This document shows, one piece after another, positions 51,414 through 60,175 of a DNA stretch of 64,000 nt. Under the pieces are notes generated by a model that was not told the DNA's origin, made no database searches, and worked only from the letters and a program-made list of their open reading frames with translations. The stretch's first letter is position 1. Each line of letters starts with the position of its first letter. The position numbers and the translations under genes are program-made. Origin of the DNA: Parvularcula mediterranea (GTDB taxonomy: Bacteria > Pseudomonadota > Alphaproteobacteria > Caulobacterales > Parvularculaceae); the NCBI RefSeq assembly GCF_013085255.1, contig NZ_JABFCX010000003.1, forward strand, positions 815,288-879,287, read 5' to 3'.

Positions 51414-52037
51414 TTACTTTGCCACCAGTGACCCTGCGAAGGTGAGTTGCACCTTGTCGCGGACGAGGGCGCGCATTTCGGTCATGCCGAATTCCGACCG
51501 GCTGAGCTCGATCTCACCCATGAAGCCGACCTGGTCCTTCGGACACTGACGAAGGTCTTCGCAGTCGAGGAGGATCGAGAAGGTAGCAGGCTTGGTCACG
51601 CCCCGGATGGTCAGCTGCCCCTCGACAGTGCCAAGGCCCGTGCCGCTCCAGCCCTTGAGCGCGCCCGAAAAGATCGCCTTCGGGTGCTCCTCGACATTGA
51701 ACCAGCCTTCAGACTTGACGAGGTTCTCCGACCACTGATTGCCGATTTCGACGGACGAGAGGTCCACAGTCGCCTGCACGTTCACCTCGTCTTCGGAGGC
51801 CATGACGATATCGACCGCGCCGTCGAACTTCGAAAAGGTCCCGTTGACGGCCGGAAACGCGACAGGCCGCGCGGAGAACTGGATCGAGGCATCGGCAGGC
51901 GCGAGAGCATAGGTCTGCGTCGGCAGGGTCCTGAGGGCCTCGACGGTCAGGGAGTTGGCTGGCTGCGGCGCACTGGTCGCGCAGGCCGCCAAAAGGAAAG
52001 CCAAGCTGAAGGCAAGTCTCTTACGCCCGTGCACCAT
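51414..52037 (-). CDS. YceI-family lipoprotein
   Basis: A 207-aa lipoprotein (lipobox LAAC) with a YceI beta-barrel lipocalin-like fold that binds polyisoprenoids: ASIQFSARPVAFPAVNGTFSKFDGAVDIV, EIGNQWSENLVKSEGWFNVEEHPKAIF. ATG 52037 has GGAGGA upstream. It is convergent with spoVR with only 3 bp between stop codons. Confidence 0.92.
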   Translation of the reverse strand: MVHGRKRLAFSLAFLLAACATSAPQPANSLTVEALRTLPTQTYALAPADASIQFSARPVAFPAVNGTFSKFDGAVDIVMASEDEVNVQATVDLSSVEIGNQWSENLVKSEGWFNVEEHPKAIFSGALKGWSGTGLGTVEGQLTIRGVTKPATFSILLDCEDLRQCPKDQVGFMGEIELSRSEFGMTEMRALVRDKVQLTFAGSLVAK

Positions 52038-52126
52038 GACAGTCCTCCCTTTCAGAAGATGAGTGAGTGTGCTCGACAATGGTAGCGCAGCGCAAGGGGG
52101 CGTCTCGTTTTCATGGCTGCGTCCCT

Positions 52127-52708
52127 TTACCACCCTTCAGATCCCGGGGCGCCCTTGATGGGCCCTGTGATCTTGCTGGTGACCCAACCGGCATAATAGC
52201 CGCCGGGCTGGGGCGTTGCGCGTTCATCACCGACCCAGACTTCGTCCATGGGGTCGGCGTAGAAGACAATCATGCCCGAAATACGGCCGTAACCCTGGCC
52301 GAGGTCATCAAGAGGATCGGGATAGGTGTAAGCTGCGCGAGTCGCGGTCTTGCCCCGGTGGACGACGTCGAAGTAGCGCGCCTCCCCCTTCCACTCGCAG
52401 AAGGTAGCGGCAGAGCTTGGGTGCAGGACGCCCTCGCGAACGTCATCGGCGGGGAAGTGGTAGACAGGTGCTCCAGCCGTTTCGACGACCTTCAGCCCGC
52501 GGTCAGTGGCGGCGATGACCTCACCGGCGAAGACGACCTTCAGGGATGCGCCAGCCTCCCTCACCTCAGGCGGGCGAGGGTAGTCCCAAACACTCTCCTG
52601 GCCCGGGCCGGGGGTCTCGATCCGCGGGGGGCGCCGGGAAAACTGCCAGCTCTCCCTGTGCTCTTGGAGACGGCGGCGGAAGGCGGGATCGTCGGGTAAG
52701 TCTGCCAT
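52127..52708 (-). CDS. DUF427-domain protein
   Basis: A 193-aa protein with an N-terminal extension and a DUF427 domain (VVETAGAPVYHFPADDV, FCEWKGEARYFDVV, AYTYPDP, IAFYADP-like segment). Function is unknown; DUF427 proteins are small beta-rich folds. It is downstream of ssrA on the same strand, with about 50 bp between. Confidence 0.9.
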   Translation of the reverse strand: MADLPDDPAFRRRLQEHRESWQFSRRPPRIETPGPGQESVWDYPRPPEVREAGASLKVVFAGEVIAATDRGLKVVETAGAPVYHFPADDVREGVLHPSSAATFCEWKGEARYFDVVHRGKTATRAAYTYPDPLDDLGQGYGRISGMIVFYADPMDEVWVGDERATPQPGGYYAGWVTSKITGPIKGAPGSEGW

Positions 52709-52760
52709 AGCACAAACCTAGTTCGCGCTCGGAAAGCGCAAGGTGACAGCGGCAGAGAGG

Positions 52761-52793
52761 GAAAATGCCGGGGTTCTGTTGCCAGGCCCCCGG
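52761..52793 (-). terminator. Likely terminator of ssrA
   Basis: On the minus strand CCGGGG and CCCCGG (52788-52793 with 52768-52773) close a hairpin holding the tmRNA 3' segment, followed by CATTTTCCC. In mature tmRNA the same bases probably form part of the terminal helices. Confidence 0.6.
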
Positions 52794-52852
52794 CGGCCCC
52801 GCCTAGCGCTGATAAGGCACTAGGGCTTTAAGGCGGTTAATTTCGCACTGCG

Positions 52853-52894
52853 TTACGCAGCGAGAGCAAAACCTTCATCGTAGTTGTCATTTGC
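52853..52894 (-). other. tmRNA tag reading frame
   Basis: Thirteen codons and TAA encode ANDNYDEGFALAA, ending in the LAA/ClpX-recognised C-terminus. It is preceded by the resume codon for alanine. It is not a classical gene but the internal mRNA-like part of ssrA. Confidence 0.92.
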
Positions 52895-53094
52895 AACTAT
52901 AATAATGGCCCAATAACGGAGGCCATCCGAACGAAAGCAGAGCCTTTACACGTCTGTCGATGCTATTTCGGCCCCTCCGAAACTCTCACCTTTGCTTGGT
53001 GAGAACTTGGGTGGAGCCGCCGGGTACCGCCCCCGGGTCCAGTCCGCTTATTACGAACGCCATTTATCGTCATAGCTGCCGAAGCAGCACCCAA

Positions 53095-53124
53095 GATATA
53101 GGCGAGAAATCCTGCAGATGTAAG
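53095..53124 (-). promoter_or_regulatory. Candidate sigma-70 promoter of ssrA
   Basis: On the minus strand CTTACA (53119-53124) and TATATC (53095-53100) are separated by 18 bp and precede the estimated 5' end at 53090 by about 5 bp. Four of six bases match each consensus box. Confidence 0.5.
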
Positions 53125-53133
53125 ACCACGGGC

Positions 53134-53166
53134 ACGAAAAGGCCGGACACCATGGGGGCGCCCGGC
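53134..53166 (-). terminator. Terminator of the helical/CBM-like protein gene
   Basis: A 10-bp stem with two G-U pairs (GCCGGGCGCC with GGTGTCCGGC on the minus strand; 53157-53166 and 53142-53151) and loop CCCAT, followed by CTTTTC. It is 24 bp after the stop codon. Confidence 0.7.
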
Positions 53167-53189
53167 TCAAATCGGTGAGAGGCGAGAGC

Positions 53190-54488
53190 TTAGCGGAGAC
53201 TCGCGAAACCAAGGTCACCAAAGAGGGTGGCAATCCGGCTGTAACCTGCCTCAGCTGCCCCGGAGGTTTCAGCGATACCGCCAAGAAGCGCGTTCTGCTG
53301 CACCGCTGAGAAGCTTGTCAGCCGTGAGGCAGAGAATCGGTCGGCACGTTTCTCCGCGACATCCTTCAGGACCTCTGCCCCGCGCTGCTGGGCGTCGAGG
53401 ACAGCCTGAAGGTAGGGATTGGCTTCAGTGGCAGCGGTTTCGGTCGTCGTGCCTTCGGCGATCACAGCGTCGAGGCGCGCGCGCTCTTCGTTCACCAGCG
53501 CTTCGAAGGCTTCGAGCGACATGCCGCGGATCTCGCCCTCGTTTCGGATCTCGCTGACGGCGAGGTTGCTGTCCGTCTTGGGATCGTAGTCGGCGTCCTT
53601 CGTGAAGAGCAGCGCGTCGACTGCGGTGCCCGTCTCGCGGACGAACATGCTGATCGTCTGAACGCCCGCCTCCTTCACCTCGAAGGTCACGCGGTTGCCA
53701 TTATGGGTATCGCTGGTGCCCCAGGAGAGCTCGCCTGCGTCCATCGTCACGCCACCTTTGCCGGTGAAAATCTCACCGTTGAAGCCGAGGTGGACACTGT
53801 TGGAGTCCGTGTCCCCTTTCACCGAAGCCGTACCTCGGACGAAGACCGAGTAGGTGCCTGCCTCCTCGAAGTTGATGCGGTAGTCGACGCGGCCCGACTT
53901 CTCGCGGACGTCATCGGCGTTCTGAAGGCGCGTCGAACGACCCTCCTGCACGGCGACGAGCATATCGTTCTGCTCATTGGCAGCGAAGTTGAGGCCGCTC
54001 CTGTTGTTGCTGATGGCGCTGTATTGCTCGGCATCGACGAGGACGAAGCCGCCTTCAGCCTGATAAGTCGCCTTGCCTTTGCGGAGCACCTGTTCCGCCT
54101 CCGCGACCTTCTCGGCAAAGGCGGCAGGTGCGTCCATCGAGCCCGTCAGAACATAGCCGCCGCGCGCAGAGTTCTTTGCGCTTTCGACGAAGCTGTTCAG
54201 AGCCTCGAGGTCGGCAGCTGCTGCTTTGGCTGCCTCGGACGTGGTTGCCACCAGCCGCGAGGCGAAACCGCCGCTCTCGAGGAGGCGCCTGGTCTCACTG
54301 ATCTCCGAGCTGACCCGGCCGAGCGACTGACCATAGCCGCGGCCTGCCCGGTAGATTGAGGTCGCGCCCTCGGCCTGAAGGCCAGCCCTCGAAGCGATCT
54401 CGGCGACCTGCTTGCCGGTGTTGGCGGCGGCAATGAACGAGGCGTTCTTGGAAGCTGCGTTGGCGGCGGCGGTGGCGATCATGGACAT
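53190..54488 (-). CDS. Helical protein with central carbohydrate-binding-like beta domain
   Basis: A 432-aa protein of unrecognised family. Residues about 1-145 and 310-432 are helical, Ala-rich and coiled-coil-like. Residues about 147-303 form a beta-sandwich that resembles CBM6/35/malectin-like modules (FVLVDAEQYSAIS start, VDYRINFEEAGTYSVFVRGT, VHLGFNGE, AGVQTISMFVRETGTAVDALLFT end). There is no signal peptide. Helical ends around a variable beta centre recall flagellin, but the flagellin motifs are absent. ATG 54488 has AAAGGA 7 nt upstream and a small GACCC/GGGTC stem ahead of it. It was perhaps exported by a non-Sec route. Confidence 0.6.
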   Translation of the reverse strand: MSMIATAAANAASKNASFIAAANTGKQVAEIASRAGLQAEGATSIYRAGRGYGQSLGRVSSEISETRRLLESGGFASRLVATTSEAAKAAAADLEALNSFVESAKNSARGGYVLTGSMDAPAAFAEKVAEAEQVLRKGKATYQAEGGFVLVDAEQYSAISNNRSGLNFAANEQNDMLVAVQEGRSTRLQNADDVREKSGRVDYRINFEEAGTYSVFVRGTASVKGDTDSNSVHLGFNGEIFTGKGGVTMDAGELSWGTSDTHNGNRVTFEVKEAGVQTISMFVRETGTAVDALLFTKDADYDPKTDSNLAVSEIRNEGEIRGMSLEAFEALVNEERARLDAVIAEGTTTETAATEANPYLQAVLDAQQRGAEVLKDVAEKRADRFSASRLTSFSAVQQNALLGGIAETSGAAEAGYSRIATLFGDLGFASLR

Positions 54489-54866
54489 GGTTCATTCCTT
54501 TAAGAGGACCCGCATGGGTCGTGGTGTCGTTCGAATGCTCGCCATAATTGTCTCAAAGTCTGAAGAAATCGGTATAAAATCACATACCCATCGCTAACGC
54601 GCTGTTCACCACCGCAACCAAGGCGTGAAGCGGATTTTGGTGTTTGGTGACCGGAAAATGACCGCAGAACGCAGGGCTTGAGAGGCTTTCTCGGAAAAAT
54701 TTTTTGCGATTCCGCGCATTTTTTTTCGCGGCCCGCGACGGCGCTCCACCCGCTGTGGTGGAGGATGCTCAGGTAATGGGAAGCATTCTCACGACCGCGC
54801 GGGGCGGCGTGAGCGTTCCGCCGTGGCGCGTGTTCCCTCCCCAGCTTTCACTAGGGAGACCGCCCC
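54489..54866. other. 378-bp divergent intergenic region
   Basis: Holds the leader of the minus-strand gene, A/T runs at 54695-54705 and 54719-54726, a perfect 7-bp hairpin CTCCACC/GGTGGAG (54744-54763), a CTCACG/CGTGAG stem (about 54788-54813), and the leader of the M15 peptidase gene. No small gene is seen. It probably holds the promoters of both flanking genes. Confidence 0.5.
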
Positions 54867-55793
54867 ATGTTCCGCAGCCTTCTTCTCTCTACCGCCGCCC
54901 TCGGCCTTGCCCATGCCGAGCCGCTCACGGTCCAGGTGCAGGACCTGACCGTGACCCATGACGTCTTCTTCGCCCCGATGATCCCGGGCGAAGTGCTGGA
55001 CGTTCAGGTGATGGGCCGCCCCAGCGAGAACGAGGTGAGTTTCAAGGTCCCGGGCGAAGGCGATGCCCTCAAAGGCGAGGTGAAGCTTGCCTGGAAGGCG
55101 CCGGACGAGCCGGGCCACTACCCTATCGAGATCCGCGACGAGACGAGCGGGGACATGATGACCCTCAACGTCTTCGTCAGCCATCCGATGAGCGCGGTAA
55201 TGGACGGAGAGCTCAACGGCTACCGGATCGGCCAGTATGAGAAGACGCCCCTGCGCGGTCTTGACGCCTACCTGCCGCCCGAAGGCTTCATCGAGGTCAC
55301 CGACGAAACGCGCGACATCAAGGTCTCACCGCATTTCACGCTCGGCCAGTTCCTCTGCAAGCAGCAGCCCGAGGCGGAGAAGAAGTACCTGATCCTGCGG
55401 CCTGAACTGCTCCTGAAGCTCGAGAAGGCTGTGGGCCTCATCGAGGAAGAGGGCTTTGACGTGAGCACGCTCTTCGTGATGAGCGGCTACCGCACTCCCT
55501 GGTACAACAAGGCCATCGGCAACACGACGGTCTACTCCCGCCACCTCTACGGCGATGCAGCCGACGTCTTCGTCGATATCGCGCCAAGGAACGGGGTGAT
55601 GGACGACCTCAACCGCGACGGCGTGGTCAACAAGGCCGACGCCAACTTCCTCTATGATGCGGTCTCGCGCATGGCCGCGAAAGACCCCGACATCGTCCTG
55701 CGCGGCGGCATCGGAAGCTATGCAGCGAATGCGAGGCGTGGCCCCTTCGTCCATATCGACACCCGCGGCACCCCTGCGCGGTGGGGACGTTAA
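54867..55793 (+). CDS. M15-family peptidase (DUF882/YcbK-like)
   Basis: A 308-aa exported protein with a signal peptide ending in AHA, an Ig-like N-terminal region and an M15_3 peptidase domain. The zinc-site motifs are present: SGYRTPWYN, SRHLYGDAADVFVD (His and Asp ligands) and GPFVHIDTRG (His ligand). Relatives cut peptidoglycan peptides. It is 47 bp upstream of thyA, so it may be in one transcript with it. Confidence 0.9.
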   Translation: MFRSLLLSTAALGLAHAEPLTVQVQDLTVTHDVFFAPMIPGEVLDVQVMGRPSENEVSFKVPGEGDALKGEVKLAWKAPDEPGHYPIEIRDETSGDMMTLNVFVSHPMSAVMDGELNGYRIGQYEKTPLRGLDAYLPPEGFIEVTDETRDIKVSPHFTLGQFLCKQQPEAEKKYLILRPELLLKLEKAVGLIEEEGFDVSTLFVMSGYRTPWYNKAIGNTTVYSRHLYGDAADVFVDIAPRNGVMDDLNRDGVVNKADANFLYDAVSRMAAKDPDIVLRGGIGSYAANARRGPFVHIDTRGTPARWGR

Positions 55794-55839
55794 TAAATCA
55801 GGCTGTGAGGTCCTGAGAATCGGCGCCTAGGATAGGGCC

Positions 55840-56634
55840 ATGCGCGCCTATCATGACCTGCTCGAACGTGTCCTTCAGGACGGTATCACCCGAGACGACC
55901 GGACGGGGACGGGGACGAAGTCCGTCTTCGGCCACCAGATGCGGTTCGATCTCTCCGAAGGCTTCCCGCTGGTCACGACCAAGCGCGTGCACCGCAAATC
56001 GGTGATCCACGAGCTCCTCTGGTTCCTGCGAGGTGAAACCAATGTCCGCCCGCTGCAGGAAGTCGGTGTGAGCATCTGGGACGAATGGGCCGACGAGGAC
56101 GGTGAGCTTGGCCCGGTTTACGGTGCTCAGTGGCGCTCGTGGCCTGACCCGCAAGGCGGGACGGTCGACCAAATCGCCAAGGTGCAGGACGCCCTGCGCC
56201 AGAACCCTCATTCCCGCAGGCATGTGGTCAGCGCCTGGAACCCTGCCCTCGTCGATGAGATGGCCCTGCCGCCCTGCCACTGCCTGTTCCAGTTCTACGT
56301 CGCGGACGGGAAGCTTTCCTGCCAGCTCTACCAGCGTTCGGCGGATATTTTTCTCGGCGTGCCGTTCAACATCGCCTCCTATGCCCTTCTGACCCATATG
56401 ATGGCTCAAGCCACCAATCTGGAAGTCGGAGATTTCGTGCACACACTCGGAGACGCACACCTTTACCTCAACCATGTCGAGCAGGCGGAGCTTCAGCTCT
56501 CCCGCGAGCCGCGCGCCCTGCCGACCCTGTCACTGAACCCGGATGTCCGCGACGTGACGGCGTTTCAGTATGAGGACATCACTGTCGAGGGCTATGACCC
56601 GCATCCGGCGATCAAGGCGCCGATCGCGGTTTGA
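55840..56634 (+). CDS. thyA: Thymidylate synthase
   Basis: ThyA makes dTMP from dUMP with methylene-THF. The 264-aa protein has catalytic Cys146 in [11 protein letters not shown], the [11 protein letters not shown] phosphate-binding loop, and the conserved terminal segment. It is coupled to folA: the stop overlaps the folA TTG (TTGA), so the two enzymes of the folate cycle are translated together. Confidence 0.97.
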   Translation: MRAYHDLLERVLQDGITRDDRTGTGTKSVFGHQMRFDLSEGFPLVTTKRVHRKSVIHELLWFLRGETNVRPLQEVGVSIWDEWADEDGELGPVYGAQWRSWPDPQGGTVDQIAKVQDALRQNPHSRRHVVSAWNPALVDEMALPPCHCLFQFYVADGKLSCQLYQRSADIFLGVPFNIASYALLTHMMAQATNLEVGDFVHTLGDAHLYLNHVEQAELQLSREPRALPTLSLNPDVRDVTAFQYEDITVEGYDPHPAIKAPIAV

Positions 56635-57170
56635 GCGGCCCTGTCCGCATAGCCCTCGTCGCGGCCCAGTCAGAGAATAGCGTCATCGGCAAGGACGGAA
56701 ACCTTCCGTGGACGATGAAATCGGACCTGAAATGGTTCAAGTCCATCACCACGGGCAAGCCGGTCGTCATGGGGCGGAAGACCTTCGAGTCCCTCGGCAA
56801 GCCTCTTCCCAACCGCACCAACATCGTCGTGACCCGTCAGGGCGACTATGAGGTCGAGGGCGCTCTGGTCGTCCACGGGATAGACCGTGCCCTGAGGATT
56901 GCAGAGATGGACGCCCAGCAGAACGGGCAGGAAGAGCTCTGCGTTATCGGTGGCGGCGAGATCTATGCCGAGACCCTGCCCCGGGCGAGCCGCATCTATC
57001 TCACCGTGGTCGAGACCGAGCTTGAAGGCGACACGCGCTTCCCTGAGCTTGATCGCGAGGAGTGGCAGGTGACGGAAGCCGCGCGGATCGAAAAATCCGA
57101 CAAGGACGACCATGACGCGCGCATCGAAGTCTGGGCCCGCGCAACGCCAGAGCAGGAGCCCGGGCTCTAG
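56631..57170 (+). CDS. folA: Dihydrofolate reductase
   Basis: FolA regenerates tetrahydrofolate for ThyA. The 179-aa protein has the N-terminal [10 protein letters not shown] loop, the [26 protein letters not shown] cofactor segment and [12 protein letters not shown] near the C-terminus, giving the full family fold. It starts at TTG 56631 within the thyA stop codon. It is convergent with DUF2254; their stops share CTAG (57167-57170). Confidence 0.96.
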   Translation: MSGPVRIALVAAQSENSVIGKDGNLPWTMKSDLKWFKSITTGKPVVMGRKTFESLGKPLPNRTNIVVTRQGDYEVEGALVVHGIDRALRIAEMDAQQNGQEELCVIGGGEIYAETLPRASRIYLTVVETELEGDTRFPELDREEWQVTEAARIEKSDKDDHDARIEVWARATPEQEPGL

Positions 57171-58546
57171 GCCTTGCCCCCGAACCAGGCGCGGCTGTTG
57201 CGAAGGCGACGCCGCGCTTTTTTCGACGACAGCAGCGTTTGCGCCTCGTCATAGCGCCGCACCACTTCGTCCCTCCACGGCGTATTGGGGTTCAGCGCCT
57301 TCACCTCCGCAATGAACCGGTCAAGCTCTTCGGTGACCTGCGTCCGGCGCTTTCCCTGGGGCAGGTCGTCCGCGATTTCCGTCAGCACCATGACGAGATG
57401 GAGGGCCGCGTTCCGGTCTCCCGCTGCGTAGGGCCTGACGCTGCCAAACGCGCGGTCGATGAAGTCGTAGAAGCGCAAAGGTTCCACTTTCACCCGGACA
57501 GGGTCGCTCGTCGTCTCAAGGGGCCGGTCCCCGAAACTGTTTGCCGCCGCGCGCATCCAGTCCATGCAGGCTATCGCCGTCTGGGGGTCATTCACACCCG
57601 GCGAAAGCGCGCGAATGCCGATCTCGTTAAGGGTATCGACGAGGAAGAGGATGTTCTGATCGAAGGTTTTCTGGCCTCCAACGGTTACGCTCTTGCAGAC
57701 GGTGGTGACCAGTTTCTCGGCAACCTCCTGGTCGTTCGTATAGAGATCGAAGACTTCGTCCTCCTCCGTGACGAACTCTCCGGGGCGATATTGGAGCTCG
57801 ATATAGGCATCGTGATCCAAGGCACATTTCTCGAGCCTGGCGATGTCGATGGACCGGATATAGCCGCAATCATTAAGCGTGACGCTCGTCCGCGTCCTGC
57901 TGGCAATCACTTTCGGCCAGTCAGGCGGATCGTCAGGGAGATCGTCTGAGCTGCCCGTATAATCGTTGGGGAAGATCTCGCTGACCGACGCCCTGAGCTT
58001 CTGGCCCAGTGACGTGGTAAGGTTCTGAATGTTGATGGACGCCGGTATGTGATGGAAGAAATAGATCAGCATACCGATGGCTGAAATCGTGAGGAACAGT
58101 GTCGTCAGGATCGAGTAATAGGGAACGAAGGGCTCAAGATCCGTATCGCCCGTAACATCCCTCACTGTACCGAGGATCAGGAGCGAATAGACGAACGTCC
58201 CGACGAAGATGCCCAAGGTGACCTGGTTGCCCCGGTCGCGCATGAAGTTGCCGATGATCCGTGGGCCATAGTTGCCGCTGGCAAAGCTCACCGCCGCGAT
58301 GGTGATGGAGAAGGTGATGCCGACAACGCTGATGAGCGACCCTGCGATGGCCGACAGGATTGCCCGCGCCCCGTCAGGCTCCCTCACCGCAAGGAAGCCG
58401 ATCTCGCGGATCGCATCGGCGCTGACCTGCGTATCGAGCCAGAATGTCGCGGCGGCAAGAATGAACGCGCCGAGGACCATGACCGACGGCACGAACCAGT
58501 AGCTGGCGCGCACCGTGCGCAGGAGGGTGATAAACCTATTGTCCAT
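57167..58546 (-). CDS. DUF2254-family membrane protein
   Basis: A 459-aa protein with an N-terminal region of four hydrophobic helices (about 20-175) and a soluble C-terminal half. The segments SITIAAVSFASGNYGPRIIGNFMRDRGNQVTLGIFVG and GVNDPQTAIACMDWM are typical for DUF2254. Function is unknown. It stands alone, convergent with folA. Confidence 0.92.
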   Translation of the reverse strand: MDNRFITLLRTVRASYWFVPSVMVLGAFILAAATFWLDTQVSADAIREIGFLAVREPDGARAILSAIAGSLISVVGITFSITIAAVSFASGNYGPRIIGNFMRDRGNQVTLGIFVGTFVYSLLILGTVRDVTGDTDLEPFVPYYSILTTLFLTISAIGMLIYFFHHIPASINIQNLTTSLGQKLRASVSEIFPNDYTGSSDDLPDDPPDWPKVIASRTRTSVTLNDCGYIRSIDIARLEKCALDHDAYIELQYRPGEFVTEEDEVFDLYTNDQEVAEKLVTTVCKSVTVGGQKTFDQNILFLVDTLNEIGIRALSPGVNDPQTAIACMDWMRAAANSFGDRPLETTSDPVRVKVEPLRFYDFIDRAFGSVRPYAAGDRNAALHLVMVLTEIADDLPQGKRRTQVTEELDRFIAEVKALNPNTPWRDEVVRRYDEAQTLLSSKKARRRLRNSRAWFGGKA

Positions 58547-58585
58547 CGGGAGGACATTGTCCCCCCGCCGGCGCGGTCAAGCGGC

Positions 58586-59944
58586 TCAGTCGCTCGTGAT
58601 CAAGTGAAGCTTGGTCTGCCGGCCATCGAGATAGCGCACGGTTTCGCCGTCGAAATAGGCATCCTCCTCCGCGCGAAACTCGACATCCTGGCCATCCCAT
58701 TCAGGCACCGTGACCGTGGTATTGAGCTCGATCGACCAGGCGGTGTCGGCGCGCATCTTGCGCATCCCCTGCGGGTGATCCGTCCCCTGATCGTCCCACC
58801 AGCCGATGGGGCTGCCCCCGCCATGGCCGTGATAGCCGATGCCGTGAGAGTAGAAGCTTGGCCGAAGGCCATCTGCGAGGGCTGCCTCGCGAGCCTTGCC
58901 GAGGACCTCGTTGCTGGTCAGGCCCACCTCGAAACTGTCCGTCAGGTGATCCGTGGTCCGATTGAGGGCGGCGAGACCATCGCGAAGGCCCTTAGGCGCT
59001 TCCGTCTCTCCGGGCTTCAGGACATAGGCATGCTGCTGGGTATCGGTGTTGAGGCCGAGATAGGTGATCCCGAAATCGACCCAAAGGAGATCGCCCGGTT
59101 GGATCACATCGCCGCTCGGCAGGCTCTGGCCAGACCCCGTCGGGGTGTACTGATTAGGTCGCTGGATCTGCACCGAAGGGTGGAACCAGACCTTCATGCC
59201 GAGGGCGTTGACCTTGTCCCGCATCCACCAGCGCACATCGTCCGCCGTGGTGACACCCGGCTCAATCACCCTGCTCGAGAAGGCCTCGTCGATGATATCG
59301 TGGGCAATGCGGACGACCCCTGGATAGACGGCCATTTCTGACGGCACGCGGGTTTCGAGCCAGTCGAGCGCGAGCGCTTCGGCGCTGACCACGCGTTTGT
59401 TGTACTTCTTTGGCAACGCTTCCACCAGCTCCGTGTACTGGGTATGGGACATGCCATCCGCCAGCGCTTCGAGCGATGAGGTGTTGAGCCCGATCGTCTC
59501 CGGGTCACGCTCCGCGATGATCTCGGCCAGTCGCGCCCATTGGTCAGGCTGCTCCTCTGGCACCCACGCGGAGGGGAACAGCTCGCCCATCGGGTATCGC
59601 GCCACAGTGAGACGTTCGACCCTCTTTCCGTCATCATGGAAAACGAGGATCGTCCGGCGGCGGGCGGAAATCCACCGTGCAGGGAGCATCGTCTCGACAA
59701 CGGGGTCCTCATTGTATTCCCGCGCGACCATAATCCACATGTCGATGCCGCGCTCGCGCATCAGGGTCGGGATCAGCGCATCCAGCCGCTCAGCCAGCCA
59801 CGCATCGCGCTGCTCGGCGCGTTCCTGCATGGAGAGGATGCGCGGCCGCTCGGCGCGCTCTCCCGTCGTGGCACCTTCACCGAAGGCTGGCGCGCTCGCG
59901 AGACCAAGGGCCATCAGCCCACCAATCATTCCCTGACGAAGCAT
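58586..59944 (-). CDS. M24-family metallopeptidase, exported
   Basis: A 452-aa protein with a signal peptide (ending PAFG) and a pita-bread M24 domain resembling Xaa-Pro aminopeptidases. The metal ligands lie in DFGITYLGLNTDTQQH, HGIGYHGHGGGSP and the final Glu residues (SIELNTTV, VEFRAEEDAYF). Most M24 members are cytoplasmic, so export is notable. It lies upstream of a hairpin-rich repeat. Confidence 0.88.
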   Translation of the reverse strand: MLRQGMIGGLMALGLASAPAFGEGATTGERAERPRILSMQERAEQRDAWLAERLDALIPTLMRERGIDMWIMVAREYNEDPVVETMLPARWISARRRTILVFHDDGKRVERLTVARYPMGELFPSAWVPEEQPDQWARLAEIIAERDPETIGLNTSSLEALADGMSHTQYTELVEALPKKYNKRVVSAEALALDWLETRVPSEMAVYPGVVRIAHDIIDEAFSSRVIEPGVTTADDVRWWMRDKVNALGMKVWFHPSVQIQRPNQYTPTGSGQSLPSGDVIQPGDLLWVDFGITYLGLNTDTQQHAYVLKPGETEAPKGLRDGLAALNRTTDHLTDSFEVGLTSNEVLGKAREAALADGLRPSFYSHGIGYHGHGGGSPIGWWDDQGTDHPQGMRKMRADTAWSIELNTTVTVPEWDGQDVEFRAEEDAYFDGETVRYLDGRQTKLHLITSD

Positions 59945-60024
59945 GCGGCTGTCTCCTCAAACCTTTTCCGCGATGTAGCAGCGCCGGGCTTGGCTGAAAA
60001 CGGGATGACGCAGGCGCAGCGCCC

Positions 60025-60156
60025 ACCTCTCCCTCGGGGAGAGGTCGAAGGCTGACGCAGTCAGGCTTCGGGTGAGGGCTTCTGGGGCATAAGCGTTCGA
60101 GCGAAGATCGCCCTCACTCGACATCAAAGATGTCGATCTCTCCCGGAGGGAGAGAT
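60025..60156. repeat. Five-hairpin intergenic repeat-like element
   Basis: A 132-bp run of stems: ACCTCTCCC/GGGAGAGGT (60025-60045), GAAGGCTGAC/GTCAGGCTTC (60047-60069, one mismatch), a wide GTGAGGGC/GCCCTCAC stem (60072-60117), TCGACATC/GATGTCGA (60118-60136) and ATCTCTCCC/GGGAGAGAT (60136-60156). The outer stems and the central pair give overall dyad symmetry, as in MITE/REP-like intergenic elements with CTCTCCC/GGGAGAG ends. Confidence 0.65.
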
Positions 60157-60175
60157 GAGCGCGGCGCCGACCTGA

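Larger units (their letters stand above)
52761..53090 (-). ncRNA. ssrA: Two-piece (permuted) tmRNA, ssrA
   Basis: tmRNA rescues stalled ribosomes and tags the protein for ClpXP. On the minus strand the acceptor piece comes first (GGACCCGGGGGCGGTACCCG, then GCGGCTCCACC as the 3' end), then an intervening TCTCACC...GGTGAGA hairpin near 52985-53005, then the coding piece starting GGGGCCGAAATAGCATCGAC. It holds the tag frame GCA AAT GAC AAC TAC... TAA, giving ANDNYDEGFALAA, and ends with CTGGCAACAGAA. This order is the circular permutation typical of alphaproteobacteria. End coordinates are estimates. A UUCG-capped hairpin lies at the 5' end (53075-53088). Confidence 0.93.
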
